DNA of 46,679 nucleotides. It comes from CALJFL01 sp964590005 (GTDB lineage: Bacteria > Pseudomonadota > Gammaproteobacteria > Pseudomonadales > Halieaceae). Shown here piece by piece: positions 1 through 8,524 of the stretch. The translations under genes were made by a program, and so were the position numbers. The stretch is from positions 1 to 46,679 of the forward strand of contig CAZPVJ010000113.1 in the NCBI GenBank assembly GCA_964590005.1, in the 5' to 3' direction. The notes beneath the pieces are model-generated. The model saw only the letters and a list, made by a program, of their open reading frames with translations, made no database searches and was not told the DNA's origin. How positions within the stretch are numbered: the stretch's first letter is position 1; every line of letters begins with the position of its first letter.

Positions 1-300
1 TTTTTTTCGGGCGGCTTCTTCCTCGGCGCGTTGTTTGGCCTCGGCTTCCGCCTTCTTCCGCGCGGCTTCTTCAGCTTTCTTCCGGGCAGCTTCTTCTTTG
101 GCGCGCTGCTTGGCCTCGGCTTCCGCCTTCTTACGCGCGGCTTCTTCAGCTTTTTTTCGGGCGGCTTCTTCCTCGGCGCGTTGTTTGGCCTCGGCTTCCG
201 CCTTCTTACGGGCTTCTTCTTCGGCTTTCTTCCGGGCAGCTTCTTCCTCGGCGCGCTGCGTGGCCTCGGCTTCCGCCCTCTCGCGAGCAGCTGCTTCCTC
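1..300 (-). repeat. Four tandem 75-bp repeats inside the left-edge gene
   Basis: Units run 1-75, 76-150, 151-225 and 226-300. Each encodes 25 residues of the form KKAEEAARKKAEAEAKQRAEEEAAR, shortened here to its repeating AARKKAE / EAKQRAEEE elements. Units 1 and 3 share long identical stretches, and units 2 and 4 resemble each other, which suggests duplication of a 150-bp pair. The array reaches the window edge and may continue. Confidence 0.9.
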
Positions 301-732
301 GGCCTGCTGCTTGGACTCTCGTTCACTGCCCGTTTTTCCTGGGCGGGAGGGGACAGCCCAGCTCTGGTCTACCTGACCCGCTCGCCGCTGCAGAATATCT
401 CTGTCCATGCCGCGAGCACTGGCTTTCGAGGATTCAGTTTGTTCAGGCTCTGTTGCTGGCTCTGGCTCCTTTGCGGGCGGGCTGGGGGGAGACTGTTCTT
501 CGCCAGCTTTGACCAACTCCGAACCGAGGCCAATATCGTGTAGTTTGCGGAAATAGTCAGCGGCTTCCTTGCGCTCGAGGTTTCTTCGCAGAACAACAGG
601 CTTGCCGCTGAAAAAGAGTTCGACGCGTTTTGGATCGTCGATAGCGAATAATTTTGCAAAGCCGGACTTCGCCCGCTCGGGATCATAACCCGGCAGGATC
701 TCGCCCTTGAACGTGAGGTTGAACCTGTTCAC
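1..732 (-). CDS. Hypothetical protein with Ala/Glu/Lys/Arg-rich repeats, 3' end off window
   Basis: I do not recognise a specific function. The leftward frame is open from a GTG at 732 to base 1 (244 codons), and an in-frame TAA three codons before the GTG leaves it as the first usable start. The Shine-Dalgarno sequence is weak. The first ~75 residues look like a compact domain beginning NRFNLTFKGEILPGYDPERA and containing FFSGKPVVLRRN. From memory, similar domains occur at the N-terminus of other gammaproteobacterial membrane proteins. A Pro/Glu-rich linker follows (~85-115). From about residue 145 the protein is a highly charged repeat of AEEEAARKKAEAEAKQR type, predicted to be a long helix or coiled coil like the TolA stalk. 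The gene lies 93 bp after the reductase gene on the same strand and may be the last gene of that unit. The C-terminus is outside the window, so membrane anchoring cannot be judged. Confidence 0.75.
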   Translation of the reverse strand, partial: MNRFNLTFKGEILPGYDPERAKSGFAKLFAIDDPKRVELFFSGKPVVLRRNLERKEAADYFRKLHDIGLGSELVKAGEEQSPPSPPAKEPEPATEPEQTESSKASARGMDRDILQRRAGQVDQSWAVPSRPGKTGSERESKQQAEEAAARERAEAEATQRAEEEAARKKAEEEARKKAEAEAKQRAEEEAARKKAEEAARKKAEAEAKQRAKEEAARKKAEEAARKKAEAEAKQRAEEEAARKK

Positions 733-825
733 CTCGCGTTATCCGCCCCTGTCTTCTTATCGTATGTTCTTTGAGAAATGTAAGGTCTTTCAAGCCGGTT
801 TACCAGCTTCAGACTCGGTGATAAT

Positions 826-2052
826 TCACGGGATGGGCGACAGGTCAAACGTTAAGCCGGCATTGCTGACCAGCCGGTCGAGTAACTTTTCACCCATGGC
901 CGAACTCGGGGTCCAGAACCCACCCCCAACATCCAGCTCATTCTTAGCCAGGCACACCGCGGCTTCAGCCAGCATTTTAGAGGTTGAGCCATAGCCGGGA
1001 TCCATGTCGCCGGTCACTTTGGCGCGCAAATCCTTTTTACTATCTGTGGGGTGCGCTGCGTGTAAAAACAGTTCGTAAAAGCCGGATTCTCGGGTCTCAC
1101 GATCAGGACCCTCTCCCGGCTTTGGTAAAAACCGCTGTGCCAGCTTTCGGGTCGGCCCGATAGCCATAGTAAGCATGCCCGCGCCCATACCGATGGTATT
1201 GCGTACCGCCTGCCCGCGAGTTTCACAAAGTTGCGACTCTGAGTAACGAAAATCCTCGCCCCACGGCAATCCCATTAACGCGTTACTGCGTCTCACGACC
1301 CGGGAATTGATGGAGGACATGATGAACGGGCAGGTCCATTGGTGAAAATCGGCGTCATAAATGGCGCTGGTCTGGTCAGCTTCATCCAGGCCCTTGTCTA
1401 ACCCCGCCGGATAGAGGCAGTAGGGATCGGCTAGTACTTTCTTTATTGACGGATCTTGACCGGCTTCCTCCAGCACGTGCAACAGGCTCGCTATCGTGCC
1501 TCCGCTGGCCGCACCCTTGCTGCGGCCCATGCGGGAACTGACCCTGTTACCGTAGACCCCATGCTGATCCATCATGGCTTTTTGCACGAACCAAGTACCC
1601 ATATCTGACGGGATGGAATCGAAGCCGCAGGTGTGCACGATGCGCGCGCCGCTCTCCTCTGCCTTGGCCTGGAAGAGGGGGATAACTTTGGCCATCCACT
1701 GCACCTCTCCCGTCAGGTCACAGTAATGCGTGCCCGTCTCGGCGCAGGCTTCAACGAGAGGCGTACCGTATATGGCATAAGGTCCTACCGTTGTGCATAT
1801 GACAGAGGCGCGGTTGGTAAGCGTCTTCAAGCTGCCTGGGTCGCTACTGTCAGCGGTGAATATGGCCAGGTTTTGCCGTTCCTGCTCAGCCAGGTAATCC
1901 CTGCGTACCTGTTCCAGTTTGGCCTGGTTTCTTCCGGCAATGGCCCACTTCAGCTCGCCGGTCACCCCATAAGTCTTAACCAGGTACTCGACAACCAGTT
2001 TGCCGGTGAATCCTGAAGCACCCCAAACGATGAGGTCGAAATCCTTTGCCAT
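826..2052 (-). CDS. Saccharopine dehydrogenase-like / trans-acting enoyl reductase family protein
   Basis: A 408-residue NAD(P)-dependent oxidoreductase. The N-terminus carries a Rossmann dinucleotide-binding motif, GASGFTG at residues ~11-17, after DFDLIVW. Further family-like segments are CTTVGPYAIYGTPLVEAC and DLTGEVQWM. The family includes mycobacterial trans-acting enoyl reductases and human SCCPDH; the substrate is not predictable here. The start ATG is 1 bp beyond the stop of the upstream aminopeptidase gene, so the two are almost certainly co-transcribed and probably translationally coupled. It is not a canonical lysine-pathway enzyme, since no lysine biosynthesis genes are nearby. 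A role in lipid or acyl-chain reduction is an inference from the family only. Confidence 0.85.
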   Translation of the reverse strand: MAKDFDLIVWGASGFTGKLVVEYLVKTYGVTGELKWAIAGRNQAKLEQVRRDYLAEQERQNLAIFTADSSDPGSLKTLTNRASVICTTVGPYAIYGTPLVEACAETGTHYCDLTGEVQWMAKVIPLFQAKAEESGARIVHTCGFDSIPSDMGTWFVQKAMMDQHGVYGNRVSSRMGRSKGAASGGTIASLLHVLEEAGQDPSIKKVLADPYCLYPAGLDKGLDEADQTSAIYDADFHQWTCPFIMSSINSRVVRRSNALMGLPWGEDFRYSESQLCETRGQAVRNTIGMGAGMLTMAIGPTRKLAQRFLPKPGEGPDRETRESGFYELFLHAAHPTDSKKDLRAKVTGDMDPGYGSTSKMLAEAAVCLAKNELDVGGGFWTPSSAMGEKLLDRLVSNAGLTFDLSPIP

Positions 2053-2053
2053 G

Positions 2054-4774
2054 TTATAGCTCCTTTGCCGAAGACTGGTGCAATTCTACGAAGGCTGCAC
2101 ACAGGTTGATGGTTTCCAGTGTATTGGCCAGGTTACGAGGCCCGGATTCAAGTGAGCTTATAATAGGTGAAAAAGTGGTTTCCACCGATAGGGCACGCTC
2201 TTTATCGCAGAAATCGTCGAACACCGCCACGAGCCCGCCGCGATTTTGTGCGGGAATACGCGCGAGTACCTCGTCCAGCTTTTCCTGGGTCCAGGCCCAT
2301 ATCGCATCACGGTTTGCTTCCCTTGCCATCTGGTACCAGAAAATATTGTAAATCTCATTATCACGTAATTCCGGCGAGAGAATGCGATCACGCATGATGG
2401 CGGCGACCCTGGGGTCTTCGCTCCAGGCAAGGGCACGTAGCAAGTGCTCGCGCATCAGGGCATCATCAGATGTCAGGAAGTGCTGCCACAGTAGATCTGT
2501 AAAGCCCTGACCCGCTTCCTCCACCGCTACCCGCAGGGCCAACAAGCGGATGTTGGCGTCTATGGCTTTCGGATTAAGCGCGTTATTGCCGCCAAAGCCA
2601 GTAAATGCGAAGGCTTGTTCTGCGAGTGTCTGCCGGGTTGCGGCATCCTGCGCGGTCAGGGCCAGCGCGGACATTAGACGGGCGCGAAACTCTCTTTGAT
2701 CCGCAGTTAGTGCCGGTAATGACTCAAGCTCAGCCAGGCGGGGCCGGTATAGCAGCTGAAGGCGCTGTTCGAATGCGGGTCTTTGATGCTCCTGCAAAAC
2801 AAAATGTTTGATCTTGTTGATGTCGCTACTGGATGCCATCGCAACCCGGTAGGAATCTGCACTCAATAATGTTGGCAAAGACTCAAGGTACGCAGTCAGG
2901 TTCAGGCTGCCATCATTGAGCGCGGCACTCAGGCTGTCGGCGATGGATATTTGCTCGGCAGCTGTCAGGTCGGAGAACTGTGACAGCAATGCCTGCCATT
3001 GTTCCGCAGTCATCGACCATCGGTAGTAACCCGTTCCGTCACTATTGGGCATCAGGGTTTGCGGACATAGTTCGCCAGTCAGCGAGATTTCCTGCGTCGT
3101 TTCCGTCAATAAGGAGCAGACCTGATTCGTCTTGTCCCCGACTCGCAGGTCGGCACAGAAAGGAATGCCCCAGCTTTGGCTGCTGTCACCCTGGGAGCCC
3201 GCGGGCAAATACCGTCGCTGGGACGCCTTCAGCCTCGGTGTGGATTGATCGCAGTCAAACCGCAGGTCCACCGCCGGCATTCCGGGCAATTCGATGAAAC
3301 TTTTGAAAGCGGCGGTCAGGTCGTCACGGGCTACGTGTGGATTTGCCGCTGCGATTGCCTCGATAAAATCAAATGCCGTGGTATTTCCGAAGGCGAAGTC
3401 CTTCATGTACTGACGGATACCGTCACGGAAGTTGTCTGGTCCCAGGAAGGCTTCAAACATCGTGAGTACGCCACCACCCTTGAGGTAGGTTATCCCGTTA
3501 AACGCCGAGCCGATGTCGGCGTGCCGCACAATCGGCTCGCGAATCTGGCGAGCGCTGGCCAGGCTATCCCTGCGCATCACCCAGTGAGAGCTGCTGGCCA
3601 GGGACTCGCGGTAGTTATCATCGGGGTAGAGTCGGTCGAGAATTATTGAGGCGTTCCAGGTAGCGAAAGATTCATTCAGCCAGATGTCATCCCACCATAC
3701 CGGAGTAACCAGGTTGCCAAACCACTGATGCGCCAGTTCGTGCGCGTGTGTTATGCGGAAGTTCCGTTTCTGGCGTACCGAGCTGCTTTCGTCAAGTAAC
3801 AACAACTGCTCCCTGTAGGTAATGGCTCCCGCGTTCTCCATTGCACCTGCGCGAAAATCCGGTACCGCTATAAGATCCAGCTTGGCATACGGGTAACGGG
3901 TGTCGAAATAGTGCTCCATGTCCAGCACTATCGCCTCGGTATTCTCCAGGGCGTAACGTATTTCCGGCCCTTTGCCGCGCGTGGTTATACCGCGCAGGGG
4001 TATTGGTTCGTCTCGGTATGCATTGGCGGGAATCGCCTGCCAGTCAACTACGTCAAAGGGGCCCACTGCAAAAGCCACCAGGTAGGTCGGCAAGGGCTTA
4101 CTCGTAGCGTAGGTAATGTTCTTGTAGCCATCCTCGGTGGTCTCTGATAAGACCGGGGTGTTGGTAATAGATACCAGGTCCTGCGGAACTCTCAGGCTGA
4201 TATCAAACGGCACCTTGAATGCAGGCTCGTCAAAAGAGGGGAAGGCCATGCGGGCCGAGGTCGATTCGAATTGGGTGTAAGCATAAGAAAGTTCACCCTG
4301 GACTACTTTGTAGAGGCCGTCGAGGCTGGTGTCGAAAGGTGCGCGGTAATCCAGTGTCAGGGTCACAGTGCCTGCCGGAAGCGCCGATGCCGAGCGCAAG
4401 CTGGCCACGCCGTTATCCGTTTCCTGCTTCCACTGCAACGGTATGCGCTCTCCTGATGGCAGTTCGGCGAAGGCGCTGGATACCTCCAGTGACTTGCCAT
4501 GCAGCCAGATCAGTGAGGTCTCACCATCCAGGTCGATATCGATCTCCGTGGATCCGCTGAAATACTCCTGGCGCGGGTCGATGGTGAGTTGCAGCCGATA
4601 ATGTGTCGGCGCTATTCCGTCAGGTAACCGCGCCTCTGGTGCTTCCGCCGGTAACCGGAGTATGTTCGCGGCCTTCGTATCGGTCGAGGTAAGTGGCGCG
4701 TCCTGGGAGCAGGCTGACAGATAAAACAGGCACAGAAGAAGCAGGGCGTTACGAGCAAATGATGCAGATGTCAT
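2054..4774 (-). CDS. M1 family metallo-aminopeptidase, lipoprotein
   Basis: A 906-residue zinc aminopeptidase that removes N-terminal residues from peptides. The N-terminus is a lipoprotein signal with lipobox LSAC (Cys about residue 21), so the enzyme is predicted to be membrane-anchored outside the cytoplasm. The exopeptidase motif GAMEN is at ~310-314. The zinc motif HELAH starts at residue 345, and the third ligand Glu lies in WLNE at ~368, with the usual 18-residue spacing. The length fits an M1 enzyme with an ERAP1-like C-terminal helical domain. The gene follows the peptide transporter by 54 bp on the same strand. Together they suggest trimming of external peptides and uptake of the resulting di- and tripeptides. 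The cellular location is inferred from the lipobox; whether inner or outer membrane is not decided. Confidence 0.95.
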   Translation of the reverse strand: MTSASFARNALLLLCLFYLSACSQDAPLTSTDTKAANILRLPAEAPEARLPDGIAPTHYRLQLTIDPRQEYFSGSTEIDIDLDGETSLIWLHGKSLEVSSAFAELPSGERIPLQWKQETDNGVASLRSASALPAGTVTLTLDYRAPFDTSLDGLYKVVQGELSYAYTQFESTSARMAFPSFDEPAFKVPFDISLRVPQDLVSITNTPVLSETTEDGYKNITYATSKPLPTYLVAFAVGPFDVVDWQAIPANAYRDEPIPLRGITTRGKGPEIRYALENTEAIVLDMEHYFDTRYPYAKLDLIAVPDFRAGAMENAGAITYREQLLLLDESSSVRQKRNFRITHAHELAHQWFGNLVTPVWWDDIWLNESFATWNASIILDRLYPDDNYRESLASSSHWVMRRDSLASARQIREPIVRHADIGSAFNGITYLKGGGVLTMFEAFLGPDNFRDGIRQYMKDFAFGNTTAFDFIEAIAAANPHVARDDLTAAFKSFIELPGMPAVDLRFDCDQSTPRLKASQRRYLPAGSQGDSSQSWGIPFCADLRVGDKTNQVCSLLTETTQEISLTGELCPQTLMPNSDGTGYYRWSMTAEQWQALLSQFSDLTAAEQISIADSLSAALNDGSLNLTAYLESLPTLLSADSYRVAMASSSDINKIKHFVLQEHQRPAFEQRLQLLYRPRLAELESLPALTADQREFRARLMSALALTAQDAATRQTLAEQAFAFTGFGGNNALNPKAIDANIRLLALRVAVEEAGQGFTDLLWQHFLTSDDALMREHLLRALAWSEDPRVAAIMRDRILSPELRDNEIYNIFWYQMAREANRDAIWAWTQEKLDEVLARIPAQNRGGLVAVFDDFCDKERALSVETTFSPIISSLESGPRNLANTLETINLCAAFVELHQSSAKEL

Positions 4775-4828
4775 GAATGCGGTTCCACAGGGTATTGTTC
4801 AATACAAATAGAGGCTTCGGGGGTGCCC

Positions 4829-6382
4829 TTAATTTATGCCGTGCATCATTTTTTTGAGAATGGGCGATGCCAGCAATAACAGCGCCGCGAAGCCAAGGCC
4901 CACCCAGAGCAACGAAGTAAACAGCTCGTTATAGCTGGCCAGAGCAGTGCCGATGTCGGTGACCGCGCCGTCCACGGTTTCTATGGCCGCCAATTTGGCC
5001 AGTTGCACCGCAACAAACTCGGAATAGGCCGTGGCCAGGAACCACGCGCCCATCATGACACCAACCACGCTGGGTACCGCCAGTTTGGTTACCGCAGACA
5101 GACCTACCGGAGACAGGCAGAGCTCCCCCGTGGTGTGCAGCAGGTAAGCCAGAATCATCCAGTAGGCGGAGACCAGCCCGGCTTCGTCGGGCATCGAAGC
5201 ACCAATGACCAGCGCCCCAAATCCCAGACCTGCCTGGGCAATGCCCAGCGCAAATTTTACCGGCGTATTGGGCTCCATCCCGCGCCGTCCCAGCACTGTC
5301 CATAGCCAGGCGAACACCGGGGCGAAGAGGAAAATGAAAAATGAATTCAACGCGCCAAATTGCGCAGCGGTGAAGTTGACGCCCAGGACCTGACGGTCCA
5401 TCACGCGGTCTGCAAACAGGGTCATGGACGCGGCGCTCTGCTCAAACAATGCCCAAAATACGACGGTGGACATAGTGAGAATGATCAGCACCAGCATCCT
5501 GCTGCGTTCTACGGCATTGCAACGGGTTGTAATAAACCAGGCCAGGCCAGCGAGTACCGCTACAGACAACGAGTTTAGCGCGATGCCGACAGCACCGTGG
5601 AATTGCAGCATTTGCCAGGCGACCACCACACCGCACAGGGCGCCGAGATAAATAGTCATTTCCCTGGAGAGCCCGAGGGCTGAGCGCTCCCTGAGCAATT
5701 CGGGATCACTGGGTTCAGCATGGCCGTGTAAGTGTTTCTGGCCGTTGATGAAGGTAGCGAGGCCAATTAGCATGCCGATACCAGCGGCCCCAAATCCGTA
5801 GGACCAGCCGTACGTTTCACCCAGATAACCGCACAGCAGGGTCGCGGTGAAGGCGCCGAGGTTAATCCCCATATAGAAAATGGTGAAGCCTGAATCCCGT
5901 CGCGGGTCGTTTTCGCCATACAGCTTACCCACAATGGTCGATATATTGGGTTTGAGAAAACCTACCCCGATGACAATCAGCGCGAGGGAGAAATAGAAGA
6001 CCTGCAGGGCGCCCTCATCGCGCAATACCGTGCCGTTCACGGTCCTGGCCTGCTCGCCCTCGAAGGCCATGCCGAGGTGGCCAAGTACGAGCAGCATGCC
6101 ACCAAATATGACTGCCTTGCGCATACCCAGGTAACGATCGGCGAGGAGGCCGCCGATTACGGGCATGGCGTAAACCATTGCCGCATAACCGCCCAAAACC
6201 TCCAGGCCATTGGTGTCACTGAACAGATGGTACTTGGTGAGGTACAGGAGCAGCAGGTATTTCATGCCGTAAAAGGAGAAACGCTCCCACAGCTCGGTGG
6301 CGAAGCAAACAAACAAGCCACGGGGGTGACCGATAAAGGCGGTATCTTGAGCCGGGTCTATCGATGGTGTCGTTACTGTCAT
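4829..6382 (-). CDS. Proton-coupled oligopeptide transporter (POT/PTR family)
   Basis: A 517-residue polytopic inner-membrane protein of the major facilitator superfamily, with about 12-14 predicted transmembrane helices. The signature ELWERFSFYGM near residues 30-40 contains the ExxER motif of proton-dependent di-/tripeptide symporters. The segments GFLKPNISTIVGKLY and FTIFYMGINLGAF are also typical. The ORF start is the first ATG, and the Shine-Dalgarno is weak. It is the first gene of a leftward unit with the M1 aminopeptidase, which supports peptide import as its job. It resembles DtpA-type transporters, but I do not assign an E. coli gene name because paralogues are common. A possible -10 element (TATACT on the minus strand, 6422-6427) lies about 40 bp upstream without a convincing -35. 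Confidence 0.92.
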   Translation of the reverse strand: MTVTTPSIDPAQDTAFIGHPRGLFVCFATELWERFSFYGMKYLLLLYLTKYHLFSDTNGLEVLGGYAAMVYAMPVIGGLLADRYLGMRKAVIFGGMLLVLGHLGMAFEGEQARTVNGTVLRDEGALQVFYFSLALIVIGVGFLKPNISTIVGKLYGENDPRRDSGFTIFYMGINLGAFTATLLCGYLGETYGWSYGFGAAGIGMLIGLATFINGQKHLHGHAEPSDPELLRERSALGLSREMTIYLGALCGVVVAWQMLQFHGAVGIALNSLSVAVLAGLAWFITTRCNAVERSRMLVLIILTMSTVVFWALFEQSAASMTLFADRVMDRQVLGVNFTAAQFGALNSFFIFLFAPVFAWLWTVLGRRGMEPNTPVKFALGIAQAGLGFGALVIGASMPDEAGLVSAYWMILAYLLHTTGELCLSPVGLSAVTKLAVPSVVGVMMGAWFLATAYSEFVAVQLAKLAAIETVDGAVTDIGTALASYNELFTSLLWVGLGFAALLLLASPILKKMMHGIN

Positions 6383-6560
6383 TCGCCGTTGTCCGGTTGT
6401 CTAGTCATTGCGCGTTGGGACAGTATAAGCGCAATACCTTGAGACGAACGAGTGCGGGCTAACCTCCAGACAGATTGTAAATGCCTTCTTGGGTGGCAAG
6501 CTGTTGTTGATGGCCTATGATGGGTGGCCTGTACATTTGCAAATAGAGGAGTCACCGGCA

Positions 6561-8126
6561 ATGAACGGCGCGGAGAGTTTACTGGCAACCCTGGTTGAGA
6601 ATGGGGTCGATGTCTGCTTCACCAATCCAGGTACTTCGGAAATGCATTTCGTGGCGGCCCTTGATGAAGTGGCGGGTATGCGCTGCGTGCTCTGCTTGTT
6701 CGAGGGTGTTCTGAGTGGGGCTGCGGCGGGGTATGCGGCGATGGCAGGTAAGCCCGCGTCCACGCTGTTACACCTTGGGCCGGGTCTGGGTAATGCCCTG
6801 GCCAATGTACACAATGCCCGCAAGGGTAAGCTTCCGGTGGTCAACATCGTGGGCGACCACGCCACCTACCACGTCCAGTACGATGCGCCGCTGACCTCGG
6901 ATATAGAGGGTATTGCGCGCCCGGTATCTGACTGGGTTCGTACTGCCGGGGCGCCAGCTCAGATCGCCATCGACGGTGCCGAGGCAGTGCGGCAGGCGGG
7001 TAGCAGTCGGATTGCGACCCTGGTTTTGCCGGCCGACGTGTCCTGGGGAGACAATCCGTCAGGCAGTGAAACCCGGGTGCAAATACCGGCTCCAGCGCCT
7101 GTTTCCCAGAGCAGGGTGGAAGACGCTATCGAGCGCCTCCGGTCCTCCTCGAATTGTATGATCATGGTAGGTGGCCGCCACGTCAGTGCGGAGCATAGTC
7201 GCGTGCTCAGTCAAATTGGCCAGGCCACTGGCGCCCGTATCGTGACCGAAACTTTTCCCGCTCGCCAATCCCGTGGCGCGGGCACCGGCGTTATCGAACG
7301 CCTGCCGTACCTGGCGGAGCTCGCTATAGATTACCTGAAGGATGTAGAGGATCTTATTCTGGTGGGCGCACCCTCACCGGTCTCATTTTTTGCCTATCCC
7401 GATCTGCCCAGCAAGATGGCAGCGCCCCAGTGCAATGAGTTCTGTCTGGCTGGCCCTGATGATGACATCGACCAGGTGCTTGCTGATCTTCTGTCGGGCC
7501 TGGATGCGAGTGGCGTCGAGCCGCAATTGCAACCGCTGGCGCCAGCCGAGGCGCCCGCGGGCGTACTCGATGCCGGCAGTGCTGCAGCGGTTCTGGCGCA
7601 TTGCCTGCCAGAGGATGCGATTGTCGTCGATGAAAGCATCACCTCGGGTATGGCCTGCTTCCCGATGACGGCGACCGCGCGGTCTCATGACTGGCTTAAC
7701 CTGACCGGTGGTGCAATAGGCTGGGGGCTTCCCGCTGCGGTCGGTGCAGCCATCGCCTGCCCCCAGCGCAAGGTCATCTGCCTGGAAGGAGATGGCAGCG
7801 CGATGTATACCATTCAGTCCCTTTGGACAATGGCGCGTGAGGCACTGGATGTTGTCGTGGTTATTTTCAATAACCGCAAGTACAGCATCCTGGAGTTGGA
7901 GTTCAGCCGTACCGGCGCCCGCGGCGGTACGCCCGGACCTAAGGCAGCGAGTACGCTCGATATCGGTACGCCCGACCTGGATTTTCTCGGTATCGCGCAG
8001 GGTATGGGGGTGCCGGCCAGCCGCGCCAGCTCGGCAGAGGCGTTCGCTGAGCAACTGCAAGACGCTATCGCTGACCCCGGCCCCAGATTGATCGAGGCGA
8101 TGGTGCCGCCACTGCAGCTGGGTTAG
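6561..8126 (+). CDS. Acetolactate synthase large subunit-like, ThDP-dependent enzyme
   Basis: A 521-residue thiamine diphosphate enzyme. I chose the ATG at 6561 rather than the longer frame from 6489, because AGAGGAG lies 9 bp upstream and the family begins at this point. Three domains are visible: the pyrimidine-binding domain (~1-170) with catalytic Glu48 in LFEG, a central domain (~190-330), and the pyrophosphate domain with GDGS at 410-413 and the Asn-Asn end of the ThDP motif about 25 residues later. No regulatory small subunit (ilvH/ilvN) and no other branched-chain biosynthesis gene is adjacent. A true biosynthetic acetolactate synthase role is therefore doubtful; a 2-keto acid decarboxylase or carboligase such as the benzoylformate decarboxylase type is equally possible. 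The gene diverges from the peptide transporter. Confidence 0.85.
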   Translation: MNGAESLLATLVENGVDVCFTNPGTSEMHFVAALDEVAGMRCVLCLFEGVLSGAAAGYAAMAGKPASTLLHLGPGLGNALANVHNARKGKLPVVNIVGDHATYHVQYDAPLTSDIEGIARPVSDWVRTAGAPAQIAIDGAEAVRQAGSSRIATLVLPADVSWGDNPSGSETRVQIPAPAPVSQSRVEDAIERLRSSSNCMIMVGGRHVSAEHSRVLSQIGQATGARIVTETFPARQSRGAGTGVIERLPYLAELAIDYLKDVEDLILVGAPSPVSFFAYPDLPSKMAAPQCNEFCLAGPDDDIDQVLADLLSGLDASGVEPQLQPLAPAEAPAGVLDAGSAAAVLAHCLPEDAIVVDESITSGMACFPMTATARSHDWLNLTGGAIGWGLPAAVGAAIACPQRKVICLEGDGSAMYTIQSLWTMAREALDVVVVIFNNRKYSILELEFSRTGARGGTPGPKAASTLDIGTPDLDFLGIAQGMGVPASRASSAEAFAEQLQDAIADPGPRLIEAMVPPLQLG

Positions 8127-8252
8127 CAGCGTACCTGCCGGGTGCAACACCACCAGGCAGCGGTAGCCTAACCCTCTACGGGAATGGCATCGATAGTCTA
8201 TCCTGACTTATGATTACTGCCGGGTTAATGCCTGGCTGGGAGAGTGTGGATC

Positions 8253-8492
8253 ATGCAGGGCGATATCGTGTCACAGGGTGTAGAGCTCATGCTTTTTGGT
8301 ATGGGCACTGTCGTCGTTTTCCTTTCTTTATTGGTCGTGATGACGACGCTGATGTCAGCGGTTATAGGTCGCTATTTTGCTGAAGCCGAGCCCGCTGCTG
8401 TCGATGTGCGTGGCGGTACCGGCCAGGCGTCACCGAGCCCGGAGGTTATTGCCGCTATTACCGCTGCGATCCACCAGCACAGAAACCGCTAG
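8253..8492 (+). CDS. oadG: Oxaloacetate decarboxylase gamma subunit
   Basis: A 79-residue small membrane protein. One N-terminal transmembrane helix (~10-32, GVELMLFGMGTVVVFLSLL) is followed by a hydrophilic, Ala/Pro-containing tail. This matches OadG, which anchors the alpha subunit to the sodium-translocating beta subunit. The tail ends HQHRNR and so has histidines, consistent with the zinc-binding tail known in OadG. I chose the ATG at 8253 over the GTG at 8244 because GGGAGAG lies about 8 bp upstream. The position directly before oadA and oadB strongly supports the call, since the subunit itself is poorly conserved. Confidence 0.9.
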   Translation: MQGDIVSQGVELMLFGMGTVVVFLSLLVVMTTLMSAVIGRYFAEAEPAAVDVRGGTGQASPSPEVIAAITAAIHQHRNR

Positions 8493-8524
8493 TCGCCACC
8501 GCGCAGAAACCGGAGATTGTTTGA

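Noticed and set aside
35..543. Rightward ORFs rich in Phe/Leu/Gly or Ala/Ser across the left-edge repeats
   Set aside because: They are the reverse reading of the Glu/Ala/Lys repeat; the leftward frame has a plausible start and a charged-helix protein.
6489..6560. Longer N-terminus of the acetolactate-synthase-like enzyme
   Set aside because: No ribosome site, and the added residues do not fit the family; AGAGGAG precedes 6561.
7383..8153. 256-codon leftward ORF opposite the ThDP enzyme
   Set aside because: It lies opposite a fully conserved gene and has no recognisable motif.
8134..8160. Imperfect hairpin after the ThDP enzyme gene
   Set aside because: The stem is interrupted and no T-tract follows, so it cannot be called a terminator.
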